A DNA stretch of 5,182 nucleotides from Bacillota bacterium (GTDB taxonomy: Bacteria > Bacillota > Bacilli > Bacillales_B > DSM-18226): positions 1 to 5,182 of the forward strand of contig JAUZQA010000322.1 in assembly GCA_030705665.1 (NCBI GenBank), written 5' to 3'. Made by a program: the position numbers and the translations under genes. The notes under the pieces were generated by a model that worked only from the letters and a program-made list of their open reading frames with translations, was not told the DNA's origin and did not search any database. Positions 1-4,082 of this stretch are shown piece after piece. Each line of letters starts with the position of its first letter. Position 1 is the stretch's first letter.

Positions 1-202
1 AATATCTTGTACACAATATTTCATTCTCACATTTACTGCATTGACATACTGATAAAATGTTTTCGGTAGTATTATCAACTTCTATATCCCAGTATTCTAT
101 TGAGAATCCATGTTCTAATCCTCTAAGACATCGCATTTGAATCTTGTAGCACCAGTTGAGTCTTTCCAAACTGTGTTCAACTAAGCAAGGAAATCGAGTA
201 AA
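1..202 (-). pseudogene. 5'-broken cysteine-rich hypothetical protein fragment, runs off the left edge
   Basis: Reading the minus strand from 202 down to 2 gives 67 open codons directly after a TAG at 203-205. The frame is protein-like and holds seven cysteines, including a CxCxxCx5C cluster at fragment residues 53-64 (VCQCSKCENEILC). Such spacing could bind zinc, but this is inference. The only ATG is at 134-136 (fragment residue 23), and neither it nor the TTG at 167-169 has a purine-rich ribosome site in front. I therefore read this as a gene that has lost its 5' end, with the C-terminal part beyond the window. The break lies next to the REP-like hairpin at 208-238. I do not recognise the family. 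A short real protein starting at 136, or a chance frame in A+T-rich DNA, remain possible. Confidence 0.4.
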
Positions 203-207
203 CTAGG

Positions 208-238
208 CGGGTCGCAGGGACAGGCACTTTGCGACTCG
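208..238. repeat. REP-like hairpin with GGGACAGG loop
   Basis: CGGGTCGCA (208-216) pairs with TGCGACTCG (230-238) over 9 bp with one G-U wobble, and encloses the 13-base loop GGGACAGGCACTT. The GGGACAGG core recurs in the opposite orientation at 398-405. No T-run follows, so a terminator is unlikely. The form, a compact G+C-rich palindrome with a conserved core in an intergenic region, is like REP elements moved by RAYT (TnpA-REP) transposases. No such transposase is in the window, so the class assignment is inference. Confidence 0.45.
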
Positions 239-264
239 GATTCACGAGCATTAATATCCAAAAT

Positions 265-303
265 AAAGGCTCCGCAGAGTAAAATTATCTCTGTGGAGCC
301 TTT
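265..303 (-). terminator. Rho-independent terminator downstream of the arsR-OYE unit
   Basis: The arm AAAGGCTCCGCAGAG (265-279) pairs over 15 bp, with one G-U on one strand, with CTCTGTGGAGCCTTT (289-303) around a 9-base loop. On the minus strand the stem is followed by TATTTTGG, a T-rich tail. On the plus strand it ends in TTTT. It lies 113 bases past the OYE stop and is the first strong terminator that transcript would meet. It may work in both directions. Confidence 0.8.
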
Positions 304-391
304 TAAATGAGTAATAGAATCTAATGTCCCATTTACGAGGAACCCATCCTTTAAATTTTCGGTAAATAAGATAAATCCTTAAAAATGAGTA

Positions 392-411
392 TAGGAACCT
401 GTCCCTAAAAC
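392..411 (-). repeat. Left imperfect inverted repeat flanking the arsR-OYE block
   Basis: TAGGAACCTGTCCCTAAAAC on the plus strand aligns with the reverse complement of 2008-2027 (TAGGACCTGTGCCCAAAAAC) at 18 of 21 columns, allowing two one-base gaps and one mismatch. Read on the minus strand it contains GGGACAGG, shared with the hairpin loop at 217-224. AGGGA-CAGG-TTCCT can also fold as a mini-hairpin. It may be an insertion boundary or a decayed REP copy. The rest of 304-416 shows no gene or other clear signal. Confidence 0.4.
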
Positions 412-416
412 ACAGA

Positions 417-1532
417 TTAGCTCAGCGTACCAAGTGCCTCACGGGTAAATGCTTGAAGTTCATCATTGCGGCCATCGCGAATTTTGGCTGCCCATGCCGG
501 GTCGTTCAAGAGGGCACGGCCTACCGCAACTAGGTCGAATTCTCCGCGTTCAATGCGTTCAATCAGGCTATCGATACCGGTAATTTGTCCACCTTTTCCT
601 GATTCAAACAAGCTAGTGAATTCGGAATCAAGGCCAACTGATCCAACTGTGATGGCTGGTTTGCCAGTTAGCTTGCGTGTCCAGCCTGCCAAGTTAAGGT
701 CAGAGCCTTCAAATTCTGGTTCCCAAAAACGGCGTGTGGAAGCGTGGAAAATATTGACGCCTGCTTCAGACAATGGTTTAAGGAAACGTTCCAGTTCTTC
801 AGGAGTTGCAGCCAGCTTTGCTGTGTAATCAACCGGCTTCCATTGGGAGAAACGGAAGATAATTGGGAAGTCAGGACCGACTGCAGCTCTCACCGCTTCG
901 ATAACCTCTACCGCAAATCGGGTACGGCCAATCATATCGCCGCCATACTCATCTGTTCGCTTGTTGGTCACTTCCCAGAAAAACTGATCGATGAGATAAC
1001 CGTGTGCGCCGTGAATCTCCACCGCATCAAAACCGATGCGCTTTGCATCTGCAGCCGCTTGTGCATAGCTTTGAACAAGACCGCGGATTTCCTCGGCTGT
1101 CAGCGGATCAGATACTTGTTTTCCAGTCAGACTCAAGCCGGATGGGCCGATTGGATCGGCATCTGAATCAGGAAATTTCTTTCTTTCGCGAGCCGTGCCA
1201 GTATGCCAGATTTGTGGAGCAATTTTGCCGCCTGCTTCATGTACTTCCCGAACAACGTGTGCCCATCCTTCAAGTGCTTCTTCACCATAGAAGTGGGGCA
1301 CATTATGGTCGGCCGGTGCTGCCGGATGGTTGATAACCGTTCCTTCTGTAATAATAAGACCGACACCATTTTCTGCTCTGCGGCGATAATATCCAGCCAC
1401 ATCTGGACCCGGAACGCCATTTGGGGAAAAGCAGCGTGTCATGGGAGCCATGACAATGCGGTTTTCTAGCTTCAGATTGCCGCCTTCAAAAGCCTCAAAT
1501 AAAGGTGCTGCTACTTTGGATAAGTTCATCAT
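417..1532 (-). CDS. Old Yellow Enzyme family FMN-dependent alkene reductase
   Basis: The 371-residue product has the normal length for the Old Yellow Enzyme family (FMN-binding TIM barrel). It is expected to be a cytoplasmic NAD(P)H-dependent reductase of activated C=C bonds in enals, enones, quinones or nitro compounds. Visible motifs, in order: APMTR (29-33), QIWHTG (107-112), HGAHGYLIDQFF (174-185, the substrate-anion His pair region), TDEYGG (193-198), FRFSQW with R227, VGSVG (296-300) and the phosphate-binding VAVGRALLNDP (335-345). GAGGAG lies 5 bases before the first ATG and 8 before the second (1529), so translation may start one codon later. It follows arsR by 95 bases, a gap with a promoter and inverted repeat, so repression by ArsR is likely. 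Sampled G+C is near 50%, well above tetR and azoR. The family is certain; the natural substrate is unknown. Confidence 0.93.
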   Translation of the reverse strand: MMNLSKVAAPLFEAFEGGNLKLENRIVMAPMTRCFSPNGVPGPDVAGYYRRRAENGVGLIITEGTVINHPAAPADHNVPHFYGEEALEGWAHVVREVHEAGGKIAPQIWHTGTARERKKFPDSDADPIGPSGLSLTGKQVSDPLTAEEIRGLVQSYAQAAADAKRIGFDAVEIHGAHGYLIDQFFWEVTNKRTDEYGGDMIGRTRFAVEVIEAVRAAVGPDFPIIFRFSQWKPVDYTAKLAATPEELERFLKPLSEAGVNIFHASTRRFWEPEFEGSDLNLAGWTRKLTGKPAITVGSVGLDSEFTSLFESGKGGQITGIDSLIERIERGEFDLVAVGRALLNDPAWAAKIRDGRNDELQAFTREALGTLS

Positions 1533-1558
1533 ACTCTCTCCTCATATCGCTGTTTTTT

Positions 1559-1603
1559 TAAATCTATAAAAATGAATATACAGATATATAGATTAATATG
1601 CAA
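1559..1603 (-). promoter_or_regulatory. Promoter of the OYE gene with overlapping inverted-repeat operator candidate
   Basis: On the minus strand, TTGCAT (1603-1598) and TATATT (1580-1575) are separated by exactly 17 bases, a good sigma-A type match. AATCTATA occurs at 1594-1587 inside the spacer, and its inverted partner TATAGATT at 1568-1561, just after the -10. The arms are 8 bp and perfect, with an 18-base spacer. A dimeric repressor on these arms would straddle the -10 box. The upstream ArsR-family gene is the obvious candidate; its binding here is inference. Confidence 0.6.
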
Positions 1604-1627
1604 ATAATAAAGCCGTACATTATTAAG

Positions 1628-1960
1628 TTAATCCACTTTTGCGTGCAATCCAGCTGCGAATTGTTCCAAAAACTCAGCAATTGCTTCTTCATTGCGCCTG
1701 TAATATGTCCACTGGCCGAAGCGGCGTGACTCAAGCAAGCCAATCTTCTGCATGGAAGACAGATAAGAGGAAATAACAGACTGTGCGAGGCCGGACTTCT
1801 CTTGAATGCTTCCTACACATACACCGCCTGGAAATTCTTCTTTGATGGCCGTGGGCAGGTTCGCGTTCATTTCTCCTGGTTCCTTCAGCCAACAAAGAAT
1901 ATTGAGTCGCGTCTCATTGGACAGAGATTTCAGCACAGCAAGTATCTCTTCGTTCTTCAT
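1628..1960 (-). CDS. ArsR-family winged-helix transcriptional repressor
   Basis: The 110-residue product fits the ArsR/SmtB family (usually 95-120 residues), dimeric winged-helix repressors released from DNA by a metal or small molecule. An N-terminal helix carries LSNETRLNIL (13-22). The DNA-recognition helix-turn-helix covers about 49-75 (VGSIQEKSGLAQSVISSYLSS) and the wing RRFGQWTYYRRNE ends near 91. The classic arsenic site ELCVCDL appears here as GVCVGSI: C48 is kept but the second Cys is Gly50, and the only other Cys is C23. A standard arsenite site is therefore absent and the signal is probably organic or redox. The only ribosome site is a weak GGGTG about 8 bases before the ATG. It lies upstream of the OYE gene on the same strand and probably controls it and itself. 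Confidence 0.9.
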   Translation of the reverse strand: MKNEEILAVLKSLSNETRLNILCWLKEPGEMNANLPTAIKEEFPGGVCVGSIQEKSGLAQSVISSYLSSMQKIGLLESRRFGQWTYYRRNEEAIAEFLEQFAAGLHAKVD

Positions 1961-1992
1961 GTATTGACACCCATTTCTACTTTGTTTAACTC

Positions 1993-2001
1993 AGTATACC
2001 A
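1993..2001 (-). promoter_or_regulatory. Extended -10 promoter box for arsR
   Basis: The minus strand reads TGGTATACT here: a TATACT -10 box preceded by the TGn extension, 33 bases before the arsR start codon. At 17-base spacing no good -35 is present (CTGTGC), which suits an extended -10 promoter. The right flanking repeat (2008-2027) lies just upstream. Confidence 0.45.
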
Positions 2002-2007
2002 CAGATG

Positions 2008-2027
2008 GTTTTTGGGCACAGGTCCTA
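2008..2027 (+). repeat. Right imperfect inverted repeat flanking the arsR-OYE block
   Basis: The plus-strand sequence GTTTTTGGGCACAGGTCCTA is the inverted partner of 392-411, matching 18 of 21 columns with two gaps. Together they enclose 1636 bases that contain exactly the arsR and OYE genes. No obvious target-site duplication is visible outside the two copies. Confidence 0.4.
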
Positions 2028-2128
2028 GATATTGCTTCCACAAAGATAGAAATCTATCACTTTTGTTATCATTACTTACGTTGAATACGGTGGATTTTCA
2101 TACTATAGATAGCTGCCCTTTATTTTAA

Positions 2129-2203
2129 GTGAAAAGCTTCACAATATCACAAACTTTGATATTAAAATATGAACAAAACTTAACGAATTTTTGTTCATAT
2201 TTT
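2129..2203. repeat. Three hairpins laid end to end, last one a perfect 15-bp inverted repeat
   Basis: Three inverted repeats follow each other without a spare base. They are GTGAA/TTCAC (2129-2142, 4-base loop), AATATCA/TGATATT (2143-2163, 7-base loop) and AAAATATGAACAAAA with its perfect complement (2164-2178 and 2189-2203, 10-base loop CTTAACGAAT). A weaker CACAG/CTGTG pair follows at 2205-2227. The stems are A+T-rich, so a classic terminator is not obvious. A structured RNA, a protein-binding site or a mobile-element end are open options. The remaining bases of 1961-2403 hold no gene. Confidence 0.6.
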
Positions 2204-2260
2204 CCACAGTTGGGAATTGTTGCTGTGCAGTATAGGTCTACTACGTAATACATGAGTTAC

Positions 2261-2325
2261 TCCACAATCTGGCCCTAAAATTGCAAAATGAGCGCCAATC
2301 CTCAAGAATGGCGCCCGTTTGTGGA
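2261..2325 (-). terminator. Likely terminator of tetR inside a nested inverted repeat
   Basis: GCGCCA (2292-2297) and TGGCGC (2309-2314) form a 6-bp G+C-rich stem with an 11-base loop. On the minus strand it is followed by TCATTTTGCAATTTTAG, a broken T-rich tail. It lies about 90 bases beyond the tetR stop. An outer pair, TCCACAA (2261-2267) and TTGTGGA (2319-2325), brackets it asymmetrically, which suggests a larger conserved structure or repeat rather than a simple terminator. Confidence 0.5.
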
Positions 2326-2403
2326 ATATCGTTATTTAAGTAAAGCCCCCCGTTAGTCTCCATTAAAAAGGCGAAAAAGAATTGAAATTTAACATAAGTT
2401 TCG

Positions 2404-2991
2404 TTAAAAAAAATACTTACTCATGCCATTTTTAAATATAGGTAAGGTCTTAGACACTAGCTCTTCTGGTGAAATAGGTCTTCCATCCTTATTCCATGTG
2501 TATGTTGCTCCGTATATACTCCAACTCAGTATAGTAGATAGGGTCGTTACCAATTGTTTATCCTCTAACACAATGGTATTTTTAGTTTCTTTTAGCACAA
2601 GATCAGCTATTAGCTTCTGTAACTCTTCTTTAATATTGCTTTCTATAATAGTTCCTAAAGAATTATAACCTTTATGGCATAAGTCGCTTAACTCTTTATG
2701 GTGATCACACATGGCTAGAAAAATATTTGCAATGACTTCTTCATTGAATCCCTCGTGACCATTTAATCTTTTTTTCAATTTGTCTGTAAAAGTATTAGTG
2801 ATTGTAGAATGTAATAAATCAAACTTATCGTCAAAGTGCGCATAAAATGTAGCTCGGTTAATAGTAGCCTTTTCTGTGATATCACGTACCGTTATATCGT
2901 TGAAATCTTTTTCACTAGCTAACGAAAGAAAAGAGTCTACAATCAATTGTCTTGTACGAAGTATTCTCGGATCCTTTTTTGGCATAATCAA
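2404..2991 (-). CDS. TetR-family transcriptional regulator
   Basis: A TetR-type dimeric repressor. In numbering from the ATG at 2985, the N-terminal DNA-binding domain spans roughly 8-55, with the helix-turn-helix in ITVRDITEKATINRATFYAH (31-50) and the following FDDKFDLL typical of the family. The variable ligand-binding domain follows. It has only two cysteines, C93 and C103, ten residues apart. The frame is open up to an ATG at 3078, but that start has no ribosome site and the extra residues lack family character. AAGGAG at 3001-3006 lies 9 bases before a TTG at 2991 and 15 before the ATG at 2985. TTG is therefore preferred (195 residues), with 2985 (193 residues) as the alternative. It is divergent from azoR and frnE, with palindromes between, so it probably represses them and itself. 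Its G+C is very low (12 of 60 in one sampled row). The ligand is unknown. Confidence 0.9.
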   Translation of the reverse strand: MIMPKKDPRILRTRQLIVDSFLSLASEKDFNDITVRDITEKATINRATFYAHFDDKFDLLHSTITNTFTDKLKKRLNGHEGFNEEVIANIFLAMCDHHKELSDLCHKGYNSLGTIIESNIKEELQKLIADLVLKETKNTIVLEDKQLVTTLSTILSWSIYGATYTWNKDGRPISPEELVSKTLPIFKNGMSKYFF

Positions 2992-3117
2992 TTTTTTCTT
3001 CTCCTTTTTAGGGTACATAATGGTGTTTAAAAAACGACAATACATATAGAAGTGTTGTGTAAACAACATATTAGCCATTTTGGTGGTTGTTAATATTTCT
3101 TTTTCATCTTATTATCA

Positions 3118-3152
3118 ATTATACAACGCACGTTGCCTAAATAACACGTGTT
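3118..3152 (-). promoter_or_regulatory. tetR promoter with two palindromic operator candidates
   Basis: The minus strand has a perfect TATAAT at 3123-3118. Directly upstream lies CAACGCACGTTG (3124-3135, 5-bp arms around CA), and at 3143-3152 the perfect palindrome AACACGTGTT, which sits where the -35 box would be. No good -35 hexamer is visible at 17 bases. A dimeric repressor on either palindrome would block RNA polymerase, which suits autoregulation by TetR (inference). Confidence 0.5.
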
Positions 3153-3178
3153 TTTGCAGAAGGGTTTGATCAAGCAAA

Positions 3179-3195
3179 AAATGTTGTGAACATTT
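3179..3195. promoter_or_regulatory. Perfect 7-3-7 palindrome, candidate TetR operator for azoR
   Basis: AAATGTTGTGAACATTT has perfect 7-bp arms around GTG, a size common for TetR-family operators. It abuts TAGAAT (3195-3200), a possible -10 for the plus strand, but no matching -35 was found at the right distance. The azoR promoter itself is therefore not settled. The site is 114 bases before the azoR start. Confidence 0.45.
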
Positions 3196-3271
3196 AGAAT
3201 CATACCGAAAATATTGTTCAGATGAAACGAGTAAATTCTTTTTAATGAGTATTCAAAAAATGTAAGGGAAA

Positions 3272-3301
3272 AAAAAACATTCATCAAAATCATAAAGGAG
3301 A
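3272..3301 (+). repeat. Leader repeat copy 1, containing the azoR ribosome site
   Basis: This 30-base stretch matches 4049-4078 at 28 positions: A6, then CATTCATCAAAAT, then ATAAAGG, differing only at 3291 (C/A) and 3299 (A/G). It carries AAAGGAG, the ribosome site of azoR. A looser AGGGAA match lies a few bases upstream of both copies. Confidence 0.85.
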
Positions 3302-3309
3302 GAATAATC

Positions 3310-3930
3310 ATGTCAAAAGTATTATTTGTTAAAGGAACACCTCAAAGTGAGGAGCAGTCAAGAAGTACGCAAGTTGCAAGAGCATTTATCAATGAATATA
3401 AGGAAGTAAATCCAACGGATGAAATAATTGAGGTGGATGTCTATTATGCAAATGTGCCATTAATTGATGCTGATTTTTTAACTGGACAAAAGAAGTTAAG
3501 AAGTGGGGAAGCGCTAACAGATGTTGAAGCGCAGAAAGTAGAAGCAGTTAATGCATTCACAGAGCAATTTATGGAAGCAGATAAATACATCATTCAGTCC
3601 TCAATGTGGAATTTAGGAATCCAACCGTTATTAAAAGCCTATATTGATACAATCATGAGTGCTGGAAAAACGTTTAAATATACACCAGAAGGTCCAGAAG
3701 GTTTGATGAAAGGGAAAAAAGCAATCCATATTCATGGAATGGGAGGGTTTTACTCGCAGGCAATTGGAATGGAGCATTCCGATTCTTATGTGAAAGGTGC
3801 GTTAAAGTTTGTTGGGGTTGAAGTGGTTCCAACGATTTTTGTTGAAGGTATTGACTATGATCCAACTAAAGAAGAAAAAATTGTTGCCACCACAACTGAA
3901 AAGGCAAAAGCGGTAGCACGGACTTTCTAA
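3310..3930 (+). CDS. azoR: FMN-dependent NADH:azoreductase / quinone reductase (AzoR family)
   Basis: The 206-residue product matches the AzoR (AcpD) flavodoxin-like family, dimeric cytoplasmic FMN enzymes that reduce azo compounds and quinones with NADH by a ping-pong mechanism. Seen in order: an N-terminal strand KVLFVKGTP, the FMN phosphate loop with SRST (17-20), the FMN-ring motif MWNLGIQPLLKAYIDT (99-114), and HGMGGFYS (142-149), which corresponds to the second flavin loop. The family usually has Pro before MWN and IPP in the middle; here these read Ser98 and IQP, so the motif is slightly divergent. AAAGGAG precedes the ATG at normal distance. tetR is divergent on the left; frnE follows after 152 bases with a copy of the same leader. 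In Bacillus, azoreductases respond to quinones and diamide; regulation by TetR here is inference. Confidence 0.93.
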   Translation: MSKVLFVKGTPQSEEQSRSTQVARAFINEYKEVNPTDEIIEVDVYYANVPLIDADFLTGQKKLRSGEALTDVEAQKVEAVNAFTEQFMEADKYIIQSSMWNLGIQPLLKAYIDTIMSAGKTFKYTPEGPEGLMKGKKAIHIHGMGGFYSQAIGMEHSDSYVKGALKFVGVEVVPTIFVEGIDYDPTKEEKIVATTTEKAKAVARTF

Positions 3931-3949
3931 AAAAGAGCATTGGAGGGAT

Positions 3950-3981
3950 TAGTGAAAAAAGATATTTATAAAGTTTCACTA
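3950..3981. repeat. Hairpin between azoR and frnE
   Basis: TAGTGAAA (3950-3957) and TTTCACTA (3974-3981) form a perfect 8-bp stem with a 16-base A+T-rich loop, 20 bases past the azoR stop. No clean T-run follows, so it is at best a weak terminator or an mRNA-processing or stability element. It overlaps the GTG of the small ORF at 3952. Confidence 0.4.
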
Positions 3982-4002
3982 CCATTAAAGTTAATGTGTT
4001 AA
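3952..4002 (+). pseudogene. Possible vestigial gene start or 16-codon small ORF
   Basis: GGAGGG at 3942-3947 precedes GTG by 4 bases, and the frame reads MKKDIYKVSLPLKLMC before TAA at 4000. The same frame stays open for 15 further codons after that stop, to a TAA just before the second leader repeat. A lysine-rich start with a strong ribosome site and an immediate stop is what a deleted gene would leave. A true tiny peptide, or a chance overlap with the hairpin at 3950-3981, are equally possible. No family is recognised. Confidence 0.25.
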
Positions 4003-4048
4003 TTCTTGGTTATACAATTAAAACTGTCAAGCACAATAGGGAATAGAT

Positions 4049-4078
4049 AAAAAACATTCATCAAAATAATAAAGGGGA
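4049..4078 (+). repeat. Leader repeat copy 2, containing the frnE ribosome site
   Basis: This is the second copy of 3272-3301, offset by 777 bases with 28 of 30 bases identical. It carries AAAGGGG, the ribosome site of the following gene. Beyond the ribosome site the copies diverge at once, so the similarity is confined to the untranslated leader. Confidence 0.85.
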
Positions 4079-4082
4079 ACAT

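Noticed and set aside
41..72. TTGACA at 41-46 as a consensus -35 box
   Set aside because: The nearest -10-like hexamer (TAGTAT, 67-72) is 20 bases away, and no plus-strand gene follows; it lies inside the minus-strand fragment.
466..1469. Several plus-strand and one other minus-strand open frames over the OYE gene (466-828, 744-1166, 1004-1333, 1133-1420, 1203-1469)
   Set aside because: They lie wholly inside the well-conserved OYE gene in other frames, have no family character and are explained as shadows of its G+C-rich codons.
1802..2128. Plus-strand 108-residue frame crossing the start of arsR
   Set aside because: Its first half is antisense to arsR and the rest runs through the promoter and flanking repeat; there is no ribosome site and no recognisable domain.
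2423..2668. Plus-strand 81-residue frame inside tetR
   Set aside because: Antisense shadow of the TetR C-terminal domain with no ribosome site. The 63-residue minus-strand frame at 3674-3865 inside azoR was rejected for the same reason.
3090..3311. Minus-strand 73-residue frame in the tetR-azoR gap
   Set aside because: It lacks a ribosome site, has low-complexity Phe/Ile-rich content as expected from A+T-rich DNA, and covers the promoter and palindromes of the divergent region.
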